NCBI GenBank assembly: GCA_024509875.1
Contig: JAMPIV010012167.1
Span: 1-64,000, forward strand
DNA length: 64,000 nucleotides
Source of the DNA: Oreohelix idahoensis
Taxonomy: Eukaryota > Mollusca > Gastropoda > Stylommatophora > Oreohelicidae
Direction: 5' to 3'
Shown: piece by piece, positions 47,685 through 58,487 of the stretch
Numbering within the stretch: position 1 is the first letter of the stretch
Layout of the letters: every line of letters begins with the position of its first letter
Made by a program: the position numbers and the translations under genes
Notes under the pieces: model-generated
Told to the model about the DNA's origin: nothing
What the model saw: the letters and a program-made list of their open reading frames with translations, nothing else
The model's database searches: none

Positions 47685-48455
47685 GTGCCTGCCCACATTA
47701 GTGATGATATTGTTCAACTGGAGGTTGATGTGCCAGCTCACATTAAAGGCGATACCATTATTCATTTGGAGGTGGATAACACTACTCACCCTAGCATGCC
47801 AGTTTTTGTTGCCACATCTACACCTACCAAGTCAGTTATACATACGACAAGTACATCCACCTCGCCTGTCTTCAAAAGCGACATCACAGTACAACAGTTA
47901 CTTGCTAAGCCACCTTCACAACCCCTAACACAAAAGGGAGAACCCCTATTCACATCCATTGTTAGAAAAAAACTAGAAACAGCAAAAAGTAATATCATAA
48001 AATGCAAAACCAGAGGACAGCCTATTGTACTATAAAAACTAATTAAACATAGAAGAGAAACATCAGTCACCAGAACGCCAACACAACGTAAGCGATCTCA
48101 ATTGCTCCACACTGTTAGAAAACATATTGCTGGAACATCAACTGATTCATTAGACCTGCAGCAGGCCCATGAACTACAACGCTGTTCAGAAACGTCACGT
48201 CAGGAAATTTGCAGGAAAGCAGGCATTGAAAGTAGAGTTAGAATATCCAAAGAATTAGCAATAGCCATGAAGGAAACAGTAGGTCTTACGTGGGCACAGG
48301 AGAGAAAAAAAAGAAGATTGAAAATTGAAAGACGCGCCAGCGGTATTAAAAATATAACTTTACAATTAAAATTTATAATGGAAACTCATTTGTTACAAAT
48401 TTCTCCATCTGTGAATATACAGATTCATCCTATAAAAAAAAGGAAGTGTGAATGA
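47685..48455 (+). pseudogene. Transposon coding remnant downstream of the zinc module
   Basis: Two frames (47685-48035, 48102-48455). The second contains ELQRCSETSRQEICRKAG and then ISKELAIAMKETVGLTWAQERKKRRLK, a basic helix-rich stretch resembling the segment between zinc module and catalytic part in RAG1-N-like transposon proteins. A one-codon gap with a TAA at 48033 separates the frames. The end is Lys/Arg-rich (IHPIKKRKCE). Confidence 0.5.
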
Positions 48456-50181
48456 TAATTGAGCGAAATTTTGGGGCTAGAGCAAATTATGGCAGTTGTT
48501 GCTTGAGATTGACAGAATTAACAGAGTGTGGAAATCATTTAATAGATGTATTTATTAAATACACCTATTTATCTATTAAATTGAACATTTCGTTTTACTC
48601 ATAACCATACTCATTTTTACATGACCATCGTGATGTATGATTGAGATAATTGTTAGCTCTCATGTTTTTGGAGACAATTGGGTGTGTTATTTTAAGGTAA
48701 TAAATGTGGACTTGCAATTTAATGTTTCAATAATTAATGTTTGACGCATGAAACCAATACAAAAACTTTGATATCCATTTTCTGCAGGTTTTCTACTTTT
48801 GATTTCTGTAATTTGTTATGCATGTTGATTGTGACCGATTTAGTGAAAATTGCATTATAAACAAACCATAACAAAATATTAAAAAAACGTAAATTTTACA
48901 CTATTTCAGACTATTATATCTTCTGTTCTAATTGTGATAAAATGTTTGTTCTTGTTCTAAAATTTACTCCAACATTTCTAGTCTAGCTTTACGCAAAATT
49001 AAAGCCGGTATATATAATAATAAAGTAGCCTAAAAGCATTAATTAAGCCCTATCAAAAGTAAACATCGCCACATGTTTTTCCCATTAGGAAAATGACCAC
49101 GTGACCTCTGTCAAGTGGGCTATAAATAGCGCGGTCGGGGAAAAAGGGGAAATAACTAAAAGATCGCTGGCAAACAGCCGTGGAACACACGCTACATGTA
49201 AAACGAAAAAACTAAAGTCAAAAAGATTTAATCTTAAAAACTCAAGCTTGACAGTATATTAATCGCCCCCTCCACCTCCTTTCCACTCTCCGCCCCACCC
49301 TTCCGCCCCCTCCCCCCAAGAAAGTCTACCAAAACTACTGGACATTTGAATCATCACACTAATAAGTAAATTATTCTGTCTGTTAGGTGCATTTTTGCGT
49401 AAATTTGTGTTAGTATTTCTAGATTGTTTACAAATTCTGATATGTTCCATTTTTATTTCTTAAAATTTTGAAAACATTTTATATTGTTTTCACCTCAAAT
49501 ATCACCTCAAATATTTGTATCATATTAACAAATATATGTTCCTGTGGCAACTTAGATTCCACAATAAAAGAAGGAAGAAAATATTGTTCTTTCACTGATT
49601 AGATGTTTTTTCCTCTCGAAAAATATGCAACTTAAAACAAGCCTTACAGTAAAGACGTTAGGTAATTTTTTTTTTTTAATGTGAAGTCAGTCTAGCCGAT
49701 ACAAATCTCACAGATCAAAAACATTTTTCTTGTATAATTTAAAGACTGTTCAAGGTATCGAAATGCATGCACTTGTCAGTCAGTTTCCTATTATGTGTGC
49801 GTACTTGGCGTATGTTAAGATTAAAATACAGTTGAAGGAAATGTTTTTGTCGGCAAACAAACCGTAGAAAAATACAATGTTTGTACAAACAAGTGAGGGT
49901 AGGGCCCTCTAATATAGAAGAAAAATAATATGCTAACCATAGTTATTTAATCAATCGTCAAGCAGCCGTAATACACACAGGCTGTGAAAATTTTTATTGA
50001 TGGCAAAGACTTGGTAAGAATATAACATGAATCATCTGTCGTTCTGTACGGAAACTAAATGACGGGTGATAAAAGTGCATTCTTACTAAATCAGAACATA
50101 TATAAACACATATTTAAACAACAAGCAAAAACATTATTAACTGCAGCACACGAGTTTAATTTCAAAGCATGGTAAAATACA

Positions 50182-50448
50182 TACAGGGTGTCCATAAAAG
50201 ATTGTACCCTTTTCAAAAAATTTATTCTCGGCCCCATGATGTGTTACGAGGATGCCTTATAACACAAAAGTAAGATAATCTCTGCAAATTTGGTCGGCTC
50301 TATTTTGCAAAAACAGTATGCACGGCGGGTATTTCAAGTGAAACTTTCGCAGTTGAGTTGCAACAGGTAATTGTTACATGTCTCTCCACACACTGGTCAA
50401 GTAGGTGAAAAACAAGAAATAGGTACATTATTTTATGGACACCCTGTA
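50182..50448. mobile_element. Mariner-like MITE, duplicate copy
   Basis: Same insertion as 18600-18866, inherited by segmental duplication. Confidence 0.8.
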
Positions 50449-50534
50449 TATATAATCCATGAAAAGATAGACCGAAAAGTACGAGATGCGCCACTACAGT
50501 TCAAAATTTGAATTGAGTGAGACAAAACATTACA

Positions 50535-50713
50535 TAGAATATATAGGATTTTGAATATATAGGATTGTGAATATATAGGATTTTGAATATATAGGATTTT
50601 GAATATATAGGATTTGGAATATATAGGATTTGGAATATATAGGATTTGGAATATATAGGATTTGGAATATATAGGATTTTGAATATATAGGATTTTGAAT
50701 ATATAGGATTTTC
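50535..50713 (+). repeat. 16-bp minisatellite, 11 units
   Basis: Unit GAATATATAGGATTTT with TTTG and TTGT variants. The duplicate segment has only two units (22456-22491). Confidence 0.9.
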
Positions 50714-50909
50714 CAGTTTACTCCCTGAGTTTCAGCCACGTCACCTATAAAAATAAATGAGGAGGTAGTTTTAGAAAAACTGCTCATTGAGGCACTTCTT
50801 AATATGTCAGTGGAGTAAGGGGCTCATAATATGTTAGTGGATTAAGGGGCGTTTCTTAATGTAATGGAGTTAGGGACTCTGTTAAATAACGGTATGATAG
50901 TGGAGTTAG

Positions 50910-51955
50910 GCAGTTATGGACTATTATGGAAAACATGGGATTTCCAAACCACCTATACAACTCATCGTACTGCTGTACCAAGAACAACAGGCAGCCATAA
51001 GAATAGAGGGGGAAATATCAGAATGGTTTGAAGTACAGAACGGAGTAAGACAAGGCTGTATCCTTTCCCCTTACCTGTTTAACATTTATGCCGAGAATAT
51101 TATGAGAAACGTAACAGATGACTAAGAACACACATAGTTTGACTCATTTAACATCGGCGGGTACCAGATCCAGGAAATCAGTTATGCTGACGACACAGTC
51201 CTCCTATCGACCAACCTAGAAGGACTTGAACAATTAATTATGTCCACCAAAAAAAACATAGCGAGGTCCAGAATCTATACCTAAACGCCAAGAAGACCAA
51301 AGTATTGACAACATACAAAGTAAAGACCAAACCAGAAATTGAAATTGATAACGAAGAACTGGAAGTGTTAATGAATTCGAATACTTAGGATCAATCATCA
51401 ACAGCTCTGGCGACTGTGCAGTAGAAATTAAACGAAGACTTGCAATTGCTTCACATAAACTAATACAGATGAAAAACTTATGGTAAGGTACAAGCAAAGA
51501 AACAAAGTTACAACTGATCAGAGCATGTATATTCCCAGTGGCAACATACGGCTGCGAGACTTAGACACTCAATAAAACAGTTGCAAAAAAGGTTACATCA
51601 TTCGAAATAAAATGCTACAGAAGGATGTTGAGAATACCTTGTACAGAAAAAAAGACCAACAGAGAAGTACTGCACTCACTAAACGCAGAGGAAAATTGGC
51701 TCCTAAATACCATCGCAATAAGGAAGCGGACATTTTTCGGTCATATAAAAAGACATAATAGTCTGGAAAAAAATAGTGATGGAAGGCATGGTCCCTGGAA
51801 AAGGGGGAAGGAGTCGACCTAGACGACGGTGAACCCAGGACATCACAGAGAGTCTGAACTTGTCTTTGGCTGATGCAGGTCGACCTGCCCAGAATCGTGA
51901 TGCGTTCAGAGCAGCTATAATGGAGACAACGTTCCGGAAAGAATACGTCACATGA
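50910..51955 (+). pseudogene. LINE-B (BovB-like RTE) fragment, copy 2
   Basis: Same insertion as 22680-23730. QNGVRQGCILSPYLF and AENIMRN, a stop at about 51122, then an ISYADDTVLLS motif, and in other frames CYRRMLRIPC and RHNSLE. It has extra frameshifts relative to copy 1 (an added AA at about 51253, TAAG for CAAG near 51484). Confidence 0.85.
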
Positions 51956-52467
51956 TAATGATGAGTGGAGTTAGGGGGACTATTTACTATGTTAGTGGAT
52001 TAAGGGACGTTTCTTAATGTTAGTGGAGTTTGGGACTCTTCTAAAAATTAAACAAAGTTCAACAAATAAAATAAAAATAAACATTTTAACCCGGTTAGGA
52101 TGCACATTTAACGAAAATGGTACGTTCAAAAAAGAACCCCAAAAAAAGCGGAAAAAAAGGGGGGGGGGGTATAATCATCATCAGATGCCTTCTCCACAAC
52201 GAAAGTTGGCTGTAATGGATCTCCAAACGTATTCGGTCTTGATGGTGCACTTTGATAGACTCTTTCCTGTCCATCTTAAGATGTTATCTTCCCATTATAG
52301 CACTGTCTTTCCCTTTTGCCTTCAACTCTCCATTCTATTATGGTCTTCTGCTAGGTGTTATGCCTTTTTATGTGGCCAAAATATTTTAGCTGCCTAATTT
52401 TGATCTCCTTCATCAGTTCTCTTTTCATACCTAGATTCTTTAGGACCTCTGTTACTATTCTAGTAAC

Positions 52468-52472
52468 ATATG
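52468..52472. repeat. Target site duplication ATATG (left)
   Basis: Repeated at 59309-59313 after the right LTR. Present once at 24682-24686 and at 59877-59881, where no element is inserted. Confidence 0.9.
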
Positions 52473-53127
52473 TGTTACGGTGTTATTTTAAATGACGGCG
52501 TCTGCTGGGGTTTACCCATGCTCAACGTTTTTGGGGTCATTAATATTTATAGAATATGTCGATATTTTACGGTATAGTGAACGCGAAATATATGCGGAGA
52601 TTATGATGCATTCGCGTTGGGAAGGTCACGCCGGGTGACTTGGTTACAGGGCCTTTGTTACGCTATCCGTCAAGCAAGAAGGTCGTGTCTTGTATTTCTT
52701 CCAAGGAAATAAGGCTGAGTATATAGCCTATATTATATAGATGAATCGTTGTAGAACTCAGGTCAGTTCACAAATTAATCTAAGTATGAGATTAACTAAA
52801 TTAAACTAAATAATGGAAGGAGAATCGCATTATGATTCAAATTGTAGATGTCACGAACTCATGTGCTCATTTCTGGCTGTTGAACACAACAGCGCACGTA
52901 TATAGCCACGATGTTCATCTGACATATTGTTTTGACACGGACGGACATGAATACTATGCATGTAATTTCTAATGAACTATGTATGAACTATATCTGGATG
53001 TACACCAATGTGAACTGTCTTCTTGCTTGGACACAAGTGGCGTAATGATAAATAAGCAAGCATCCCAACTCGACTTACAATAATAGAACGAAGGACCCTC
53101 CAACACCAGTAAAACACCCACGCAACA
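52473..53127 (+). repeat. 5' LTR of element 3
   Basis: 655 bp. Lacks a 166-base stretch present in the 3' LTR between CTGTCTTC and TTGCTTGG; since the related solo LTR is 826 bp, this is more likely a deletion here than an insertion there. Confidence 0.9.
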
Positions 53128-53128
53128 G

Positions 53129-53138
53129 TGGTGGCCAG
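53129..53138 (+). promoter_or_regulatory. Putative primer binding site, element 3
   Basis: TGGTGGCCAG one base after the LTR end, the same spacing as in element 2. Confidence 0.45.
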
Positions 53139-54602
53139 TGTGATGTGGAACTGGAATTTAATTGAAGAAAAATACTCAAAGATTATCGAGTTGAAAGAAA
53201 TAATTTTCCTTCGAGCGAAATGAACACTTTTTGTATCTACACCGATGACGTCACACCCGCTTGACAACAGGATGAATCAGCTGTAGTGATGGCAGCCGCC
53301 CTTCAACGTCTTTGAAGAAAATTATTTATAAACGCTTAATTGAACATTGGAAAAGTAGATTCAATCAACATGAGCATGAAATATAGGTCCTACTGTCCGT
53401 TGGCGAAGCAAGCATTGTATGAATCTATCGAGGCAAAAAGATAAGTAACTTATTTGAAGGTTACAATAAGTCAATCCTATTTGTCCGACAAACGCCATGT
53501 TCTTTTTTTTTAATGTAGCCATGTTATATCTTGTTTCTGTCCGTTTACATGTAGTGGGAGGTAGGATGGGAATCGGAATTGAACTTATGGCTTTTCGAAT
53601 GTCAAGCTCAATTCCGATCGTTCTTAGGGCCGTGAATTAATCGCATTTCGCGAAGAACGCGTCGTAGAATTACCGGTGGTCGTTTCGTTCGGACCTGCAT
53701 TAATTCACCTTGTATGTTAGGTGTATAGTCATGTTATAACTGGTGTTTTCTGTTGTATTTGGTTCTTATTTTTATTCATTTACAGTCCTATGTTCGTAAT
53801 CTATCTTGTTTATTCTGATCTAGCTATCTTTTATTTTAATTAAATGTATTGTATTAACGTCAAATGAGTCCTGTGACGTCACTATTTGTTACGTACACAG
53901 CTTAACTTTCTATTCAGTTCATTCTTAATCTCTCACTTCCGTTTTATACCACTTAGTTATTAATGCAATTTGTATTGTGAAAATGTCTTGTCGTACTGTA
54001 ATACTGTTTCGTAATCCTTGTTTAACCCATTGTATTGTTTGTATTCATTACATCTTTTTATAATTTAGTATTAATGCTATAATTTCTTCATTAATAATAG
54101 TGTATATGAATATGACTAAATTTTTATGAGCTTTGATGAGGAATTAGGGACTTTGCACCAATTTGCAGTGGTGGTCCTAGAAATGGGCAATGCACTTTAT
54201 AGCTCATGATTATGGCATAATATATAATGATTAATTATTAAGACTTTATAACAAATTAAGACATATTTGATATAATTTAGTACACTTTCTCAGTACTATA
54301 TTGGGGACTTAGTGTCAATTAAGATTAAATAACCTAGTTATTTAGTAATAATACACATAATTATTGAATAATATAATTATTGAGTAATAATAACAATAAT
54401 TGTTAGGTGCATGATAGCAATTCAGCATCATAAATTAATAAGGGTATAATACATTGGTCTAATGTAATGAGTATATATTATTTATATATTATTGATATAA
54501 ATTATTTGATGACAAAATAGTTGTGGGACTTACAACTAATGATATGAAGGAGATTTAGTTGGTTATATTAAGTGACAATACTTTGTTGCATATATGATTT
54601 AA
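53139..54602 (+). other. Leader of element 3
   Basis: About 1.5 kb, AT-rich towards the end, with no supported frame. Confidence 0.5.
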
Positions 54603-55013
54603 TTGACTAAGATAGTCATAGATATAGATATCTACCATGCGTACATTAGAGTATTACATGAATATGGCACGTTTTTAATTTATCCATTAGAGGAGAAGAA
54701 GGTTGATGAGAAAAGAGAATTCGTAGAAACTGAAGAAAATATGAGAATAATGGTGGAAAAGGTTCTTGGCTACCCAACAGCTGCCTCTGCCCCACACTCA
54801 TTAGTCAACGGGTTCAAACGACTGTTGGCTATTGCTGTTGAGACAGATTACACATTCAACGAAGCAGAAATGACCAAGAAGTTCTTAAAGGATTTAAGCA
54901 TGACAGTTTTGGATAAAAATGTATCAAATCTTGATTTGACTAATCAAGAACTCATGAAAGATGTTGATAATTCTGACGAGAATGGTGTTGATATTGAATT
55001 AGATAAGGGTTAG
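54603..55013 (+). CDS. Acidic 136-residue frame of element 3
   Basis: No family recognised. The first ~35 residues are hydrophobic/mixed ([20 protein letters not shown]), followed by an acidic helix ([18 protein letters not shown]), a [18 protein letters not shown] turn-helix and an acidic end ([17 protein letters not shown]). The stop TAG overlaps the next frame (TAGTG), which is open from 55007 in the -1 phase. It may be the N-terminus of a single Gag-position protein separated by a one-base change, or be joined to it by -1 frameshifting. The frame might begin upstream of the displayed ATG. Confidence 0.55.
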   Translation: MTKIVIDIDIYHAYIRVLHEYGTFLIYPLEEKKVDEKREFVETEENMRIMVEKVLGYPTAASAPHSLVNGFKRLLAIAVETDYTFNEAEMTKKFLKDLSMTVLDKNVSNLDLTNQELMKDVDNSDENGVDIELDKG

Positions 55014-56590
55014 TGACTGATGATTATACACATACGGCTCAGAATCATGGGCTGAAATCTGAGGTTTCATTTTGGAGATTAAAGGTTAATGCACAAGAGG
55101 TGGTAATTCAGGATATGAAGAGTTCTTACATGGTGTTGGAGAATAAAATGAAAAAAATTGAACTCGAGAATCATGAATTTAGACGAATTATCAGTCAACA
55201 TGAAAAATTAACTAATGACAATTTCACTAAACTCGATACATTGCTCCTTATAGAGAATAATAGATATTTTGAACTAGAAAGGAGAATGCAAAAGCAGATT
55301 AATGCACTTTCAACAAAGCTGAATGCAGTTAATTCATTAGTTATTCATGATGAGGAACAATATAAGCAATTCTGTCTAAACAGGGGAATGAAGACGAAGA
55401 TTAATATAGGAAAAATGGAAAATGCGAGTGTATCATTTGATGACAATAATATGATAGATAGATGTCATACAGATAATGATAACATTTCTGAATTGTGTTT
55501 TAGACAGGAAAAAAAGTTGGATGCTGTTGGTTCAGCGGATGAAAGATTGACTACATTAGAAGCTTTACTCCTGAAGGAGAAAGATAGATATACAGAATTG
55601 GAAAATAAGACACAACAACAAATTTACGATCTTGCTACGGCAGTGAACACATTTGATTCCTTACTAGCTAGTGAGAAGCAGATAACATTTAACTTAGATA
55701 AGTTAAATAAGAAACAGAGGCAGGATATTACATTCCTGACTTCTGAAAATAATAAACTAAGAATGAGGATTGATTGTCTACTAGACTTACTGGCAGGTAA
55801 AAAAAGATTGATGACCAATAAAGGGAATAATCGTACTTTACGACATGACTCAAGTAAGAAAACTGATACTAAGGTATCAGTACACCCAGTGGCGATTAGA
55901 AGATCATTTCGAGGAAGATATACTTTTCTTCGTCAGGATACTACTGCCAATTCAATGAACAAGTCTTGGCGACAGGATCAGCTGGCAACTGATCTTAAGA
56001 AAACTGTTGACGTTGTCAACAGGGGAATGGATTGTAAAGAGAAGAGTAATGTGTTGAAAAATAATGCTAGGGTTCACATGAACCATCAAGTTCAGACAAA
56101 CAAGTCTGTCGGCAAAGTTTTTACTTTGCACAGCAAGGAAGTGTCTCCGACTTGCAGGAAATCTGCTGCCATATATACTGATAGGTATCATCCTCAGTCC
56201 AGTCAGGATGGTATATCATCAAATAAAAAGACAGTATCATGGTTGAAAGGGAAGGTTAATTCTTTAACAAATAATACATATCATCATTGTGCACAATTTC
56301 GTGACAATGATACTACATATATTGGGAAAAGTGCGTATTCTCGCACGGTGTTAGTGCGAAATCTGCCGCAGGATACTACCTGGCGGGCACTTAGAAATTT
56401 TTTTGATTATACAGCAAACGTTAAGTTTGTTCGTCTTCTGCCATCATGCAATGGGCAGAATAGACAGGCGATGGTTACTTTTCGTAACAATCGAGACGCT
56501 CGTTGGGTAATCGAGCGTGATAATGGTGTCTATTTTCATCACCAGTCACTAAATTTACAACTAGTACCTGATTCTGCGTCACGCAGATAA
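55013..56590 (+). CDS. Coiled-coil protein with C-terminal RRM-like domain
   Basis: 525 codons, the longest intact frame of element 3 and in the Gag position. Residues about 15-110 and 175-265 are Leu/Glu/Lys/Asn heptad-like segments (QDMKSSYMVLENKMKKIELE; LKEKDRYTELENKTQQQIYD), likely coiled coils. Residues 270-435 are basic and Ser/Asn-rich. Residues about 443-515 look like an RNA recognition motif: RTVLVRNLPQDTTW as RNP2, a helix (RALRNFFDY), VKFVRLLPS, then QAMVTFRNNRDARWVIE as RNP1. No zinc knuckle, capsid motif or protease was seen. The coiled-coil-then-RRM plan is that of LINE-1 ORF1p, yet here it lies between gypsy-type LTRs. There is no ATG at the 5' end of the frame; the displayed start is a GTG. 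Confidence 0.75.
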   Translation: MTDDYTHTAQNHGLKSEVSFWRLKVNAQEVVIQDMKSSYMVLENKMKKIELENHEFRRIISQHEKLTNDNFTKLDTLLLIENNRYFELERRMQKQINALSTKLNAVNSLVIHDEEQYKQFCLNRGMKTKINIGKMENASVSFDDNNMIDRCHTDNDNISELCFRQEKKLDAVGSADERLTTLEALLLKEKDRYTELENKTQQQIYDLATAVNTFDSLLASEKQITFNLDKLNKKQRQDITFLTSENNKLRMRIDCLLDLLAGKKRLMTNKGNNRTLRHDSSKKTDTKVSVHPVAIRRSFRGRYTFLRQDTTANSMNKSWRQDQLATDLKKTVDVVNRGMDCKEKSNVLKNNARVHMNHQVQTNKSVGKVFTLHSKEVSPTCRKSAAIYTDRYHPQSSQDGISSNKKTVSWLKGKVNSLTNNTYHHCAQFRDNDTTYIGKSAYSRTVLVRNLPQDTTWRALRNFFDYTANVKFVRLLPSCNGQNRQAMVTFRNNRDARWVIERDNGVYFHHQSLNLQLVPDSASRR

Positions 56591-56870
56591 CAGGATACTG
56601 TAACCATCTTCGTGACATCTTCGATGACTCAGCATAGTCAGTCATCATTACTTTTTTTTACTTTCTTTCCTATTAATCTATTCAGGCGTATATTAGTGAA
56701 TGTAGACTCTTCTATTAGGTGACACTTGTGTTGTCTTATCTACAATAACACTTTGTATTTCTGTCTTTGATTGTTTTACCATGCCTACACTAGACAGTAA
56801 TGTGATTGACTGTTCTAACTATGCTCAGCCAATGCAGCATAAGTTTTGTATATCGTCTATTTGTCCTGTC
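56591..56870 (+). other. Junction region in element 3
   Basis: Non-coding stretch between the RRM frame and the RNase H frame. RT and integrase would be expected here; the deletion joint lies near 56870. Confidence 0.55.
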
Positions 56871-57375
56871 ATCATTACTAAAGAAGAACATGCCTTTAAG
56901 GATAAATTGGACAGACGAATGTGACAAAACTTTTCGAACTATCTTAAAAATTTTTTCATGCCTACCTGTTTTAAGAATACCAGATGCTTCTAAAAAGTTT
57001 GTTCTACGTACAGATGCGAGTAATTACGGACTCGGGGCTTGTCTACTGCAATATCATGATGATGTCCTCCACCCTGTAATGTATATTTCACGCAAACTGA
57101 AACCTCCTGAGACGAAATATTCCACTGTGGACCGAGAATTGCTCTCCGTAATCTGGGCAATTACCAAGTTGGAGAAATTTTTACTAGGATCTCCTTTTCT
57201 GATCCAGACTGATCAGAAATCAGTGGCAGCATTACGTCGCTCAAACCATAAAAGTGCTAAACTTACACGATTTGCTATTACGTTGCAACCCTACGAATTC
57301 GAGATACAGTCGATACCTGGAACCGAAAACGTCATAGCCGACGCGTTGTCCAGACATCCTACGGATTCTGAATGA
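56806..57375 (+). pseudogene. RT connection plus RNase H of gypsy-type pol
   Basis: The genuine match starts near 56880 (NMPLRINWTDECDKTF). It then shows the RNase H core with FVLRTDASNYGLGACLLQYH (first catalytic Asp), YSTVDRELLSVIWAI (catalytic Glu), IQTDQKSVAAL (Asp) and IPGTENVIADALSRHP (final Asp). Stop follows three codons after HPTD. All four acidic residues are present, so the domain itself is intact, but RT is absent. As in element 1, RNase H is the last pol domain. The first ~25 codons of the displayed frame are junction sequence. Confidence 0.85.
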
Positions 57376-57378
57376 ATA

Positions 57379-58487
57379 TGACAATTTCAAGAAAATTTTC
57401 TGACTACTTGAACGGTATTGATATCAAGTCAGAATATACAACAATTCAGTTGGACTTCCTACTTAAATAAGGACATTTCGAAATAAACTACTGTGATCAA
57501 AATATCAAGATTTACGGATCGTTTGAAAATTTGAACTTCAATTCCACTTTGAGTATCACTCATTTCGATTGAAAACTGTTAAAAAGAAACAATCTCTGAT
57601 GAAGAAGGGACAGATACATTGATGACTTAGTCAATTTACTTTCAAACTTTAATAAAGGAACTAACGATGAATGGATAATCAAATCATAATTTGATAATAT
57701 GAACCTTGTGTCTTAATGAACTTTCCTACAAGTCGTCAGGATATAACAACGATTGGATCTTCATGTCCAATAGTATTAAATTTTCTAGTTATTAAATTAA
57801 TATATAATATATAATAAAGTCAAAGTGTGATGAAATAAAAAAAATAAAATATACTAAGAAAAGATGAAACAAAAGAATATCACACCAATTAAACCTTTTA
57901 ATTGGTGTAATTATTAAGGTAATAGATATTACATTATGACATTTCATATATATAGTTAAAATGTATGAATTTTTTCTGTTCTTTTCTTCTGATTATGTCA
58001 ATTTAATTAGGTGTCTATCCTTACACTTCATTTTCACACGCATTCTAATTTAATGTAGACATTAATATTTGGTTTTAATTATCCGTACTTCTCAATTTTT
58101 ATTTCTTTTACTCTCTTATACTATTTCTCATTTTCTTCAATTAGATATTAATTGGTTAGTACCATACGTACATACTATAATTAATTATTTAATTTTAGTT
58201 AGTTAGAATAATTTTAATAACACCTCACATTATTAGTTAGTCTATACATACAACAATTAATTAGTTAATTAGTTAGTGACAGTGACATTTCTTTAGTTTA
58301 TATAAGGTGTATGTATGATATGACGTTGATTTTATTATAAGATATTACTGACATGACCGCGACACTGTTCTAGATAGAACATCGTAGGTCATACGTCGGG
58401 TTTTGTTAAATTTTTGATAATTTGATTAATATTGTTCAAAAAAAATCTATTTCATAGATTTTTTTTGCCCCCGTCTGACAGGAAATC
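57379..58487 (+). other. 3' untranslated part of element 3
   Basis: About 1.1 kb, very AT-rich. Near the LTR a perfect 13-bp stem (58438-58466) is present. No classical polypurine tract precedes the LTR; only GACAGGAAATC. Confidence 0.5.
58438..58466. repeat. Perfect short inverted repeat
   Basis: AAAAAAAATCTAT and ATAGATTTTTTTT around TTC. Confidence 0.9.

Larger units (their letters stand above)
46150..49182 (+). mobile_element. Chapaev-like DNA transposon with RAG1-N-like protein remnant (copy 1)
   Basis: 3,033 bp between perfect 12-bp inverted termini CACGGCTGTTTG and CAAACAGCCGTG, with GAAC on both sides (46146-46149 and 49183-49186). The duplicate at 17604 has GAAC once and no insertion. 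Four-base duplications and CAC termini fit the Chapaev group as I know it. Coding remains are 47114-47419 (RAG1-N-like zinc module) and 47685-48455 (degenerate). The catalytic domain is missing here but partly present in the relative at 32640, so this copy is non-autonomous. Confidence 0.85.
49187..52472 (+). repeat. Segmental duplicate, copy 2, main part
   Basis: Corresponds to 17608-18905 joined to 22411-24688. It carries the same mariner-like MITE (50182-50448) and LINE-B copy. At 50491-50500 it shows the unoccupied target of element 1. It differs by an expanded 16-bp repeat and by having the ~230-bp block once. Confidence 0.9.

Noticed and set aside
47685..48035. Possible separate host gene downstream of the zinc module
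   Set aside because: It lies within the transposon termini and is interrupted; better explained as the rest of the transposon gene.
50530..50787. Minus-strand frame with a repeated 16-residue peptide
   Set aside because: Produced by the 16-bp minisatellite, whose three-unit period keeps the frame open.
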